Part shown: in pieces, positions 15,763-24,119 of the stretch
Numbering within the stretch: position 1 is the stretch's first letter
Layout: every line of letters starts with the position of its first letter
Source: Lachnospiraceae bacterium UBA7182
GTDB taxonomy: Bacteria > Bacillota > Clostridia > Lachnospirales > Lachnospiraceae
Direction of reading: 5' to 3'
NCBI GenBank assembly: GCA_002491115.1
Contig: DKVI01000071.1
Location: 1 to 64,000, forward strand
Length of the DNA stretch: 64,000 nucleotides
Notes under the pieces: generated by a model
What the model was told of the DNA's origin: nothing
Database searches by the model: none
What the model saw: the letters and a program-made list of their open reading frames with translations, nothing else
Position numbers and translations under genes: made by a program

Positions 15763-16450
15763 CTGCCTCTAATATTTCATCAAAGAACCGACCTTCACGA
15801 CGATATTTCCGGCAAATTTCATCTGCCATTGCAATGCCTTTAGAACGGTTGGATTCACTTTCTCGTTTTAGTTTATCCCGATCATTCACGGTGAGCTTTT
15901 GTTCCTCAAGTATTTTTATTTTTTTGCAGGCTTTTTCTGTTAAAGCTACATATTGCTTACCAAGTTTTAATGCTGAAAGACTGTTAATAAGTGCCATATC
16001 AGTAATTTCTCCATTGAAAAAGCGATCCAGAACGACGAACATTCTATCGTTAGCAATATAGCCAACAATCATGTCACAGCCGCTGCTTAAATTTGCAAAA
16101 TAATCATAGATAGCCGAATGTTTCACGGATTCCATTTTGCCACGATTATATGCAATTAACAATGCCCAATCTAATCCAACTTCTATATCAAGGATTTTGA
16201 GATCTGACAAGTTAACACTTAACGTATATATTCTGGCATCAGGATAATTGCAAATTAAAGTAAGCGGTTGCGTTCGATCAGTTCCCATATAAAACCCTTT
16301 TCCAAAATCGCAATGTTCCCGGCTTGCAGGGGCAATAATCCCACGAATCCCCGATTTTGAACCATGATAAAGCGTAACAATTTCGTTCGTTTCAATAATC
16401 TGGTTTCCTTCAAATTGGGAAAAATTAATTATATTTTCGGAATTTTTCAT
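15755..16450 (-). CDS. DUF3990 ADP-ribosyltransferase-like protein, probable toxin (module 2)
   Basis: 231 aa. An N-terminal extension of about 26 residues precedes the family core: TLYHGSKSGI, then HCDFGKGFYMGTDRTQPL, then VGYIANDRMF and GKQYVALTEKA. These correspond to the H, Y and Q landmarks seen in module 1, but the two proteins are quite divergent. The first gene of a two-gene operon with the partner at 15313. A lysine/arginine-rich C-terminal tail (about 190-231) has no counterpart motif I recognise. Probable ADP-ribosylating toxin; target unknown. Confidence 0.7.
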   Translation of the reverse strand: MKNSENIINFSQFEGNQIIETNEIVTLYHGSKSGIRGIIAPASREHCDFGKGFYMGTDRTQPLTLICNYPDARIYTLSVNLSDLKILDIEVGLDWALLIAYNRGKMESVKHSAIYDYFANLSSGCDMIVGYIANDRMFVVLDRFFNGEITDMALINSLSALKLGKQYVALTEKACKKIKILEEQKLTVNDRDKLKRESESNRSKGIAMADEICRKYRREGRFFDEILEAGE

Positions 16451-16471
16451 AGTGTCATCCTCGAATTACAG

Positions 16472-16520
16472 TATAACATTTGGGCAGTCTGATTATAACA
16501 TATGAAATAACAGGATACAA
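16472..16520 (-). promoter_or_regulatory. Promoter of DUF3990 module 2 with direct repeats
   Basis: Minus-strand TTGTAT (16515-16520), 17 bases, TATAAT (16492-16497). TATAACAT (plus-strand reading) occurs at 16472-16479 and 16494-16501, 22 bp apart (two helical turns), one copy overlapping the -10: a candidate operator. Confidence 0.6.
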
Positions 16521-16570
16521 TACAGAGTCCCTGTTAAAACAAAGAAAGCTACTATATGTATGTCCTGCTT

Positions 16571-16630
16571 CTTACAATTTCGTAAGGTACATGCGCTTTT
16601 CTTGTGTTTTGTCCTGGTTCAGTATATACT
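16571..16630 (+). promoter_or_regulatory. Response-regulator box and promoter of the two-component operon
   Basis: CTTAC (16571-16575), six bases, GTAAG (16582-16586), ending 15 bp before TTGTGT (16602-16607), then 17 bases and TATACT (16625-16630). The same CTTAC-N6-GTAAG box lies before the ABC operon at 18592. It resembles the TNACA-N4-TGTAA box of BceR-type regulators. The position fits activation. Confidence 0.6.
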
Positions 16631-16672
16631 AAAACACAAAACAGGTAAAATCAATGGCAGGAGGTTGGGTCC

Positions 16673-17380
16673 ATGGAAAAGCTGCTTTTACTGGAAGATG
16701 ACATCGGTCTGGTGGACGGACTTATGTATACGCTTGAAAAAGAAGGATATCTGCTCCGGGTAGCCCGGACGGTAAAAGAAGCAAGGGAACAGCTTAAGAA
16801 CGGCGAGCCGTATGCGCTTCTTATTCTGGACGTGTCTTTGCCGGACGGGTCCGGTTTTGACGTCTGCAAAGAAGTCCGCGCGTCAGGGAACCAGACGCCG
16901 ATCCTTTTCCTTACGGCGGCAGATGAAGAAACTCATGTGATTCGCGGACTGGATCTGGGAGGTGACGATTATTTATCCAAACCTTTCCGGCTAGGAGAAC
17001 TGTGTTCCAGAATCCGGGCGCTGATCAGGAGGAGCCATATCAGGAACCTGTCGGAAGAAACGGATGTTTTAAGTTCCGGACCTTTGAAAATCTGCCTGAC
17101 AGAAAGCAAAGTCTTAAAAGACGGCGTATCTTTGGCACTGACAGCCATGGAATACCGCCTGCTGTGTCTGCTGATCAGACATCAGGGACAGATTCTTACA
17201 AGAGAACAAATTTTAGATGCTTTGTGGGACGGAAGCGGGAACTATGTGGACGATAATACGCTGTCTGTCCATATCCGAAGGCTCAGAGAAAAGATTGAAG
17301 AAAATCCTTCTCATCCTGTCCGGCTTTTGACGGTCAGGGGATTTGGCTACCAGTGGAAAGGAGAGGGGCGTACACCATGA
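16673..17380 (+). CDS. OmpR/PhoB-family response regulator
   Basis: 235 aa. Receiver domain with the acidic pair near residue 8, phospho-acceptor Asp in LILDVSLPDG (about 53) and Lys in YLSKPF (about 104), followed by a winged-helix DNA-binding domain (about 140-232). AGGAGG lies before ATG 16673. The stop overlaps the kinase start (ATGA). Together with the kinase at 17377 it probably activates the ABC operon at 18693 via a shared upstream box. Confidence 0.9.
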   Translation: MEKLLLLEDDIGLVDGLMYTLEKEGYLLRVARTVKEAREQLKNGEPYALLILDVSLPDGSGFDVCKEVRASGNQTPILFLTAADEETHVIRGLDLGGDDYLSKPFRLGELCSRIRALIRRSHIRNLSEETDVLSSGPLKICLTESKVLKDGVSLALTAMEYRLLCLLIRHQGQILTREQILDALWDGSGNYVDDNTLSVHIRRLREKIEENPSHPVRLLTVRGFGYQWKGEGRTP

Positions 17381-18606
17381 GTTTTTTACAGGAAAAACAG
17401 AACCGGCAGTATCTGACATTTCTTGCATGTCTTGCCACAGGCATGCTTATTTTTACGCTGTTTTCCGGATATGCAAAGCTGACATGCCTGAACCGGATTC
17501 TCTTTCGCAGGGAGCAGCAATTAGCCAGCGCCCTTTTGGAAGAGGGAATTTCGGAAAAAACACTGGCGTCTGCCTATGCCAGAGAAACGATAACGAAAGA
17601 CGGTGTTCTGTTCCTGGAAAAGATCGGGCACAGTCAGGAAAGCCCTGTCCGGTATTTTTCTTATATCCGAAATCATGCGTCTGCAATCCTGCTGCCGGAT
17701 TTTGCCGGCGTGCTTCTTTGGTCCGTCCTGCTTTTGGCAGGCGCTTTTTTATCCATGCGGCGGCGGGAGGCTCTGTATCTGAAAGCCGCCTGTATGGTGG
17801 AACGGTACGCGGAAGGGGATTTTTCTGTCCACCTTCCCTGGAACCAGTCGGGAACGCTTTATCGCCTGTTTTCCTCTATTGATCAGCTTGCCAAAGCATT
17901 GCAGGCCAAGTGCGAGACAGAGCATGCGTCCGCGGAATTTTTAAAGAATACCCTGTCCGATATTTCCCATCAGTTAAAAACACCGCTGGCCGCGCTGCAT
18001 ATGTACGCGGAGATCATTGCTGCCGAACCGGACAATCGGGATGTTGTCATAAGATTTTCAGAAAAATCCATGCAGTCTTTGATCCGCATGGAAGAACTGG
18101 TACAGAATCTTCTGAAAATCACGCGCCTGGACGCCGGGAGCATCTGTTTTGAAAAAAGGGAACTGCCTGTGGAGGAAGTGGTACAAAGGGCAGTGGAGGA
18201 TCTGCGGCTAAGAGCGGTCCGGGAGAAAAAGCAGATCGTGTTTAAGGGGGACGTAAAAGACAAAATTTTCTGCGATCCTGCCTGGACAGGCGAAGCCATC
18301 GGAAACCTTGTAAAAAACGCCCTGGACCATACGTCGGAAGGCGGAAAGATCTGTATCTGCTGGAAACATTCTTCTGTGGCGCTGAAACTGTCTGTTTCGG
18401 ACGACGGGTGCGGGATCGCGCCGGAAGATATCCATCATGTGTTTAAGCGGTTTTACAGAAGCCGCCGTTCCAGTGACCGACAGGGCGCAGGGCTTGGACT
18501 TTCTCTGGCTAAAAGCATTGTAGAAGGACAGGGCGGCAGGATCTGTGTTTTCAGCGAGCCGGGGCAGGGAACGGTGTTTACGCTTTTCTTTCTTACGGAA
18601 TCGTAA
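17377..18606 (+). CDS. Sensor histidine kinase of the ABC-linked two-component system
   Basis: 409 aa. TM1 about 15-33, an extracytoplasmic loop of about 75 residues, TM2 about 109-127, HAMP-like RYAEGDFS, H-box SDISHQLKTPLAAL, N-box IGNLVKNALDHT, then SDDGCGIAPED and GAGLGLSLAK. ATG 17377 overlaps the regulator stop and follows GGAG; an in-frame ATG at 17353 lies inside the regulator gene. The sensing loop is larger than in intramembrane BceS-type kinases. The stop codon lies inside the second regulator box (18592-18607). Confidence 0.9.
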   Translation: MSFLQEKQNRQYLTFLACLATGMLIFTLFSGYAKLTCLNRILFRREQQLASALLEEGISEKTLASAYARETITKDGVLFLEKIGHSQESPVRYFSYIRNHASAILLPDFAGVLLWSVLLLAGAFLSMRRREALYLKAACMVERYAEGDFSVHLPWNQSGTLYRLFSSIDQLAKALQAKCETEHASAEFLKNTLSDISHQLKTPLAALHMYAEIIAAEPDNRDVVIRFSEKSMQSLIRMEELVQNLLKITRLDAGSICFEKRELPVEEVVQRAVEDLRLRAVREKKQIVFKGDVKDKIFCDPAWTGEAIGNLVKNALDHTSEGGKICICWKHSSVALKLSVSDDGCGIAPEDIHHVFKRFYRSRRSSDRQGAGLGLSLAKSIVEGQGGRICVFSEPGQGTVFTLFFLTES

Positions 18607-18650
18607 GCCGGATTTCACCGAAATGTAAGGTCTGTCTGGTAGGATAAAGA
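18592..18650 (+). promoter_or_regulatory. Second regulator box before the ABC operon
   Basis: CTTAC (18592-18596), six bases, GTAAG (18603-18607) overlaps the kinase stop codon. A further GTAAG half-site occurs at 18625-18629. A weak promoter follows (AATGTA near 18622, TAAAGA at 18645, about 17 bases), consistent with dependence on an activator. Confidence 0.5.
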
Positions 18651-18692
18651 TGTTCTTGAAAATACAAGACTACAAGGAAAGAGGTAGGAATC

Positions 18693-19376
18693 ATGCAGAT
18701 TTTACAGGTAGAAAAACTTTGCAAAGTCTACGGAACCGGCGATACGGCGGTAAAGGCTTTGCAGGATGTGACATTCTCCATGGAAAAGGGAGAGTTTGCG
18801 GCGGTGGTCGGGGAGTCAGGTTCAGGGAAAAGTACGCTTCTGAACTGTATCGGGGCTTTGGATACGCCCACATCCGGCAGGATTTGTCTGGACGGAACGG
18901 ATCTGTTCGGAATGAAGGAGAATCAGAGAACTTTGTTTCGGCGCAGAAATGTGGGATTTATTTTTCAGTCCTTCCATCTGATTCAGGAACTCGACGTGGA
19001 ACAGAATATGATTTTTCCGCTTTTACTGGACTACCAGAAGCCAAGGCGGGAGAAAGTGGAAGAATTACTGGAACTTTTAGGCCTGCAGGACAGGCGGCAT
19101 CATCTCCCCTGTCAGTTGTCAGGCGGGCAGCAGCAAAGAGCGGCCATCGGGCGGGCGCTGATGACCCGTCCCATGCTGGTGCTGGCAGACGAACCCACAG
19201 GCAATTTAGATTCTAAAAGCAGCGAGGATGTGATGGAACTTTTAACAAAAGCATCCCGCCGTTACCAGCAGACAGTCCTGATGATCACCCACAATATGCA
19301 GTTGACTGCTTTTGCGGACCGGGTGTTTCAGGTAAAGGACGGAAGACTTACAGATATGGGAGGGATGAAGGCGTGA
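18693..19376 (+). CDS. MacB/LolD-type ABC transporter ATPase
   Basis: 227 aa. Walker A GESGSGKST (about 37-45), Q-loop FQSFHLI, signature LSGGQQQRAAIGRAL, Walker B VLADEPTGNLD, H-loop ITHN. This is the standard type VII (MacB/FtsE-like) ATPase. It partners with the FtsX-type permease that starts 4 nt before its stop. The operon lies directly behind the two-component system, a layout typical of antimicrobial peptide or bacteriocin resistance loci in Firmicutes. Confidence 0.9.
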   Translation: MQILQVEKLCKVYGTGDTAVKALQDVTFSMEKGEFAAVVGESGSGKSTLLNCIGALDTPTSGRICLDGTDLFGMKENQRTLFRRRNVGFIFQSFHLIQELDVEQNMIFPLLLDYQKPRREKVEELLELLGLQDRRHHLPCQLSGGQQQRAAIGRALMTRPMLVLADEPTGNLDSKSSEDVMELLTKASRRYQQTVLMITHNMQLTAFADRVFQVKDGRLTDMGGMKA

Positions 19377-21700
19377 GAAATTATCTGGATCTGATTCCGA
19401 TTCAGTCGTCCATTCACAGAAAACAAAGCCGCATGACCCGGATTTGCATCTTCTTGTCGGTATTTCTTGTGATGACGATCTTTGGGATGGCGGATATGGA
19501 GATGGTAAGCCAGAAAGTACAGGCTGTAAGAAGCGACGGAAACTGGCATGTTGTCTTTAAAAATATAAACGGCCAGCAGGCGGCTCTGATTGACGCCAGG
19601 CCGGAAGTAAAAATAACCGGATGGTATGACGTGATCAATTACGGGCTGGACAGCCACTGGCAGGTCGAAGGACAGGAGACGGTCGTCTGCGGGATGAATC
19701 AGTCTTTAATGCAGGTGCTTCCGGTGGCGCTTAAAGAAGGGAATTTTCCCGCATCCGGTGAGGATGAGGTGGTGTGTACCACAAGCGTCCAGGACCGTCT
19801 GGGGATTCAACCGGGAGATACCGTCCGGATCGAAGCGCCGGATGGACGTCTGCTTTCATTTTCGGTCAGTGGATTTGCAGAGACGACTTCCATGCTGACG
19901 GAGAAAGACGCTTTTGGTATTTTCACGGACCTGGATACGTTTCATGCATATTTTACAGACGGAATACCCACGGAAAAAGATAATGTCCTTTATGTGCAGT
20001 TTGCTCCTTTTTGCAATATCCAAAGGGCGCTTTCTACTATAAAAAGGCAGTTCGGACTTTCAGATGAACAGGTGGCAGAGAACGCCAAACTGTTAGGCCT
20101 GATGTTTCAAAGCAGTGATCCGTATCTGCTTCAGATCTATCTGGTGGCGCTGGTTCTTGCCGTACTGGTGGCTGTAGCCGGAATCCTGATGATCACGGGC
20201 AGTCTAAACAGCAGTGTAGCCCAGAGGACCGAATTTTTCGGACTGATGCGCTGTCTGGGCGCCACTCCCAGGCAGGTGATGCGTTTTGTGAGAAAAGAAG
20301 CGCTGGGGTGGTGTAAGACCGCCATACCAGCGGCGCTTCTTGCAGGAACGGCGGTTATATGGGGACTTTGTCAGCTTCTTCGCTGTTTAAGCCCGAACCT
20401 GTTTGAGGGAATGCCTCTTTTTGGAATCAGTTGGATCGGGATCGCGGCAGGGGTGGTCTTAGGGCTTGTGACTGTTCTTACGGCGGCCCACGCGCCTGCC
20501 AAAAGAGCCTCCAAAGTGACGCCTTTAAGCGCTGTTTCAGGCAATGCCGGAACTACTTATGGCGTAAAATCTTCCGCAAATACCAGATGGTTTCCCATAG
20601 AGCTGTCCCTTGGATGCCATCATGCCACAGGAAGCCTTAAGAATCTTTTTTTAATGTCCGGTTCTTTTGCTTTTGGGATTCTCCTTTTTATGTCTTTTTC
20701 GACGCTTCATGATTTTATGAACCATGCGTTTACGCCGCTTCGGCCCTGGTCGCCGGATCTGTCTGTCATAAGTCCTGACAATTCCTGCTCTGTCCCGGAA
20801 GACCTGGCGGAGCGTATCGCCGGACAATCGTCGGTCAGGCGCGTCTATGGAAGGAGATTTGCCTACGACATGGACGCCGGCGTGGGGGAACGGACGATCA
20901 AGATTCAGTTAATTTCGTATGAAAGTCATCAGCTTGTGTGGGCAGAGGATGATCTGTATTCCGGCACAGTGGACGAGATACCCAGGGGGGAGTCCGTGCT
21001 TACCGTGTTAAAAGAAGAAGATAAGATACAAACAGGAGAGCAGATTCGTATCAGGACAGAAACAGGATGGGAATCCTTGCCTGTATCCGGTGTGCTTACC
21101 ACCTGTCCTTTTGACCAGGACCCGGATGTCTTTACGGTGATCTGTTCGGAAGATTTGTTTAAAAGGCTGACAGGAGAAACCGATTATACAATCCTGGATA
21201 TTCAGGTAAAACGGGGAACGTCGGATCAGGAAGTAGAAAATATCCGCCGGATGGCGGGAGAAAATATCCTGTTTTCTGACAAACGTCAGGGAAATGAGGA
21301 AGTGATGGGCGCATATTATGCGTTTCTTTTATTCCTGTATGGGTTTCTTGTGGTAATCCTGATGATCTGTGCTTTTCATATTATAAACAGTATGTCCATG
21401 AGCGCATCCGCCCGGATGGGGCAGTATCAGAATATGTATGCCGTCGGCATGGATCAAAGACAGTTGATCCGGATGGTGGCGGCGGAGGCATTCTTTTATA
21501 CGTTTCTGGGGATTCTTGTGGGCGGAGCTGCCGGATGCTGGTTTCACAGGCTTTTATACCAGTATCTTGTGACTTCCCGCTGGGGAGACGCCTGGCAGGT
21601 GCCGGCAGGGCCGTTTCTTGCAGCAGCTGCGACGGTGCTTCTGGCTTCTGCGCTGTCGATCCTGGGGCCCGGAAAAAGGATGGCTAAGATTGTCAGATAA
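19373..21700 (+). CDS. Large FtsX-type ABC permease
   Basis: 775 aa, starting at GTG that overlaps the ATPase stop. Two similar halves: TM1 (about 18-38), an extracytoplasmic domain (about 40-245), three TMs (about 255-355), then TM5 (about 420-440), a second external domain (about 445-640) and three TMs (about 650-770). Eight TMs with two large external domains matches mechanotransmission permeases rather than the ten-TM BceB layout. Such proteins do not usually import; they pull or sense a ligand at the membrane surface. Ligand unknown, antimicrobial peptide likely by context. Confidence 0.85.
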   Translation: MRNYLDLIPIQSSIHRKQSRMTRICIFLSVFLVMTIFGMADMEMVSQKVQAVRSDGNWHVVFKNINGQQAALIDARPEVKITGWYDVINYGLDSHWQVEGQETVVCGMNQSLMQVLPVALKEGNFPASGEDEVVCTTSVQDRLGIQPGDTVRIEAPDGRLLSFSVSGFAETTSMLTEKDAFGIFTDLDTFHAYFTDGIPTEKDNVLYVQFAPFCNIQRALSTIKRQFGLSDEQVAENAKLLGLMFQSSDPYLLQIYLVALVLAVLVAVAGILMITGSLNSSVAQRTEFFGLMRCLGATPRQVMRFVRKEALGWCKTAIPAALLAGTAVIWGLCQLLRCLSPNLFEGMPLFGISWIGIAAGVVLGLVTVLTAAHAPAKRASKVTPLSAVSGNAGTTYGVKSSANTRWFPIELSLGCHHATGSLKNLFLMSGSFAFGILLFMSFSTLHDFMNHAFTPLRPWSPDLSVISPDNSCSVPEDLAERIAGQSSVRRVYGRRFAYDMDAGVGERTIKIQLISYESHQLVWAEDDLYSGTVDEIPRGESVLTVLKEEDKIQTGEQIRIRTETGWESLPVSGVLTTCPFDQDPDVFTVICSEDLFKRLTGETDYTILDIQVKRGTSDQEVENIRRMAGENILFSDKRQGNEEVMGAYYAFLLFLYGFLVVILMICAFHIINSMSMSASARMGQYQNMYAVGMDQRQLIRMVAAEAFFYTFLGILVGGAAGCWFHRLLYQYLVTSRWGDAWQVPAGPFLAAAATVLLASALSILGPGKRMAKIVR

Positions 21701-21784
21701 GGTTGCATTTATGACAGTTTCACAATATAATAGTCTTTAGCTTCGGGCGTATTTATTATTTATATTGAAGGGAGAAATTATGTT

Positions 21785-23245
21785 GTGAAACGAGAAAAAT
21801 TTGGTTCCCGTCTCGGGTTTATACTGGTATCCGCCGGATGTGCCATCGGGATCGGAAATGTCTGGAAGTTCCCCTACATATGCGGGGAATACGGCGGAGC
21901 CGCTTTTATATTGATCTATCTGGCTTTTCTTTTGATTCTCGGCATACCTGTGCTGGTATGCGAGTTTGCCATCGGCAGAGGCAGTAAAAAGAGTGTGGCT
22001 TTAAGCTTTGAAGAACTTTCGCCCCCGGGTACATCCTGGCCGAAACTCAAATATATCGGAATATTCGGCTGTTACCTTTTGATGATGTTCTATACCATGG
22101 TCGGCGGATGGATGATGTATTATTGCTACAGAAGCCTGACAGGAGCGTTTCGCGGGGCTTCTCCCGAGCGCATTGCGGATGCCTTTACAGGGATGCTTTC
22201 AGACCTGCCCACGATGGCGTTCTGGACGGTCCTGATCTGCATCCTGGGCTTTGCAGTCTGTATGCTGGGATTAAAATCCGGCGTGGAGCGAATCACGAAA
22301 GTCATGATGGCGGCGCTTCTTCTGATCATGGTGGTGCTGGCGCTGCACTCGGTATTTTTAGACGGCGCAGGCGCGGGCATCCGCTTTTACCTGATCCCGG
22401 ATTTTCAGAAAATGGTGGAGAGCGGCATCGGAAATGTGGTGTTTGCCGCGTTAAGCCAGGCATTTTTTACGCTGTCTCTGGGTGTCGGAGCCATGCTGAT
22501 CTTCGGAAGTTATCTGGACAGAGCCCACAGTCTGACAGGAGAGGCCGTCAGTATTACAGCGCTGGATACCTTCGTGGCATTGACGGCAGGATTTATCATC
22601 ATCCCTGCCTGTTTTGCCTACGGGATCGAACCCGGAGCAGGGCCCAGCCTTGTATTTATTACCCTGCCGAATATCTTCTCACAGATGCCGGGGGGCTCTT
22701 TATGGAGCGCGCTTTTCTTCCTGTTTCTGACCTTTGCGGCGCTTTCCACGATCATTGCGGTATTTGAAAATATACTTGCGTTTGATATGGACCTGTTCGG
22801 ATGGTCGAGAAAGAAAAGCGTACTGGTCAGCGCGGTGCTGATCATCGTACTTAGTATGCCGGCTGTGTTAGGATATAATGTATGGTCTGCGATTCAGCCG
22901 TTAGGAGAGGGCAGTACCATCATGGACTTGGAAGATTTTATTGTCTCCAACAATCTGCTTCCTCTGGGAAGCCTGGGGTATGTATTGTTTTGCACCAGTA
23001 AAAACGGATGGGGCTGGACAAACTTTATAGCAGAAGCCAACGCCGGAACGGGCCGGTCTTTCCCCACAGGTTTAAAAAATTATATGCTGTACGGGATTCC
23101 GCTTATCATTATCGTGATCTATCTGAAAGGATACTATGATAAGTTCCAGGGGGAAAGCCTGCTGGTACTCGGATGCTGGATGGCGGTGGCCGTAGTGCTT
23201 CTGGGATTTGTATTTTACTGCGCGACGGCGAAAAAAAGAGTATAA
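21785..23245 (+). CDS. Sodium-dependent transporter, SNF/NSS family
   Basis: 486 aa, about 12 helices. The NSS N-terminal signature is present (GFILVSAGCAIGIGNVWKFP, then YICGEYGGAAF), giving the unwound TM1 sodium site. The family imports amino acids or related compounds with Na+. GTG 21785 is the only sensible in-frame start: AAGGGAG lies upstream, and an out-of-frame ATG TTG TGA at 21780-21788 overlaps it. A strong terminator follows the stop. Substrate not predictable. Confidence 0.88.
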   Translation: MKREKFGSRLGFILVSAGCAIGIGNVWKFPYICGEYGGAAFILIYLAFLLILGIPVLVCEFAIGRGSKKSVALSFEELSPPGTSWPKLKYIGIFGCYLLMMFYTMVGGWMMYYCYRSLTGAFRGASPERIADAFTGMLSDLPTMAFWTVLICILGFAVCMLGLKSGVERITKVMMAALLLIMVVLALHSVFLDGAGAGIRFYLIPDFQKMVESGIGNVVFAALSQAFFTLSLGVGAMLIFGSYLDRAHSLTGEAVSITALDTFVALTAGFIIIPACFAYGIEPGAGPSLVFITLPNIFSQMPGGSLWSALFFLFLTFAALSTIIAVFENILAFDMDLFGWSRKKSVLVSAVLIIVLSMPAVLGYNVWSAIQPLGEGSTIMDLEDFIVSNNLLPLGSLGYVLFCTSKNGWGWTNFIAEANAGTGRSFPTGLKNYMLYGIPLIIIVIYLKGYYDKFQGESLLVLGCWMAVAVVLLGFVFYCATAKKRV

Positions 23246-23247
23246 AA

Positions 23248-23297
23248 AACAGGGTGCCTGTTCCTGATACGGACCGGCATCCTGTTTTTATTTTTCA
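23248..23297 (+). terminator. Terminator after the NSS transporter
   Basis: An 11-bp stem (AACAGGGTGCC with GGCATCCTGTT, one G-U) is followed by TTTTTATTTTT. Confidence 0.85.
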
Positions 23298-23431
23298 GAT
23301 AAATACAAACTCAAAATTCCAATTTTCATAATGACTTCCTTCCTCGTGATATCTCTGTACCACTTTATCACCATACAGTAAAATTATATAGGAAAACCGT
23401 TCGGATGGCAAGAAATTTATTGTCGAATCAT

Positions 23432-23510
23432 CGAACGAATTTTCGCTTTTTGTATTGACAAACGAATGTTCGATTGATATAATCAGATTATGTGAAAGAA
23501 CGGATGTTCG
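23432..23510 (+). promoter_or_regulatory. SOS promoter with three LexA boxes
   Basis: A consensus promoter TTGACA (23455-23460), 17 bases, TATAAT (23478-23483). Three Bacillus-type LexA boxes: CGAACGAATTTTCG (23432-23445, one mismatch in the core), CAAACGAATGTTCG (23459-23472, overlapping the -35 and spacer), AGAACGGATGTTCG (23497-23510, perfect GAAC-N4-GTTC, just after +1). LexA would block this strong promoter until DNA damage. Confidence 0.85.
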
Positions 23511-23533
23511 CCATTATAAAGGAGTGAGTGGAT

Positions 23534-23920
23534 ATGTATGCAGAAGGAACCATGAGCAGGGAAGAGTTCAGGAAGGCAAGGCGGGAGCAGGTGATGTCGG
23601 AGCAAAGAGCCAGAAGACGTCGGATACTCTTATTTTGTGTGACGATACTGCTGGTATTCGGAGTCGGCGTATGCTTCGGAACGCTCCTTGCCAGAGCGGA
23701 TGAGACGGCAGAAGATTCGGCGTATAAGTATTACACAAAGATAGAAGTGCAGAAGGGAGATACCCTGTGGGAGATCGCGGACCGTTATATGGACCGTGAA
23801 CATTATGAAGGCCGAAGGGAATATATCATAGAAGTCATGAATATTAATCATATGACAACCGACCGCCTGACGGTAGGGAAAAAGCTTATTGTTCCTTATT
23901 ATTCGGCAGAAGTAAAATAA
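23534..23920 (+). CDS. YneA-like LysM protein, SOS-induced division inhibitor
   Basis: 128 aa. Basic cytoplasmic N-terminus (about 1-30), one TM (31-52), then a LysM domain (about 68-122; KIEVQKGDTLWEIADRYM and GKKLIVPY). Size, topology and three LexA boxes match YneA of Bacillus, the SOS-induced suppressor of cell division (SulA analogue). ATG 23534 is chosen because AAAGGAG is 9 nt upstream; an in-frame GTG at 23528 is too close. In Bacillus yneA sits beside lexA; here lexA is 32 kb away. Function by analogy, not proven. Confidence 0.75.
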   Translation: MYAEGTMSREEFRKARREQVMSEQRARRRRILLFCVTILLVFGVGVCFGTLLARADETAEDSAYKYYTKIEVQKGDTLWEIADRYMDREHYEGRREYIIEVMNINHMTTDRLTVGKKLIVPYYSAEVK

Positions 23921-23985
23921 TCGTGAAAAAACAGGCCTCTTTTTTAAGATTTTATAAAGAATGCTTTAAGATTATTTGTCGTTTA

Positions 23986-24119
23986 TTGTAGAACAGGGCG
24001 AAATATGTTAAAGTGAGAACAACCGAACGCTTGAACAGCGCACATATGTAAGTGCAGATGCAGATACATCTCCCCGTGTGCCGGGAAAGCTGCAGCAGAA
24101 CTTAAATTAGGAGGTCACT
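23986..24119 (+). promoter_or_regulatory. Promoter and leader of the MotA/MotB-like pair
   Basis: TTGTAG (23986-23991), 17 bases, TAAAGT (24009-24014), then a leader of about 100 nt that can pair GCACA with TGTGC and ends in AGGAGG. No LexA box is visible here. I match the leader to no riboswitch. Confidence 0.45.

Noticed and set aside
23986..24119. c-di-GMP or other known riboswitch before the MotA-like gene
   Set aside because: The leader can form a GCACA/TGTGC stem but lacks the conserved core of the classes I know.
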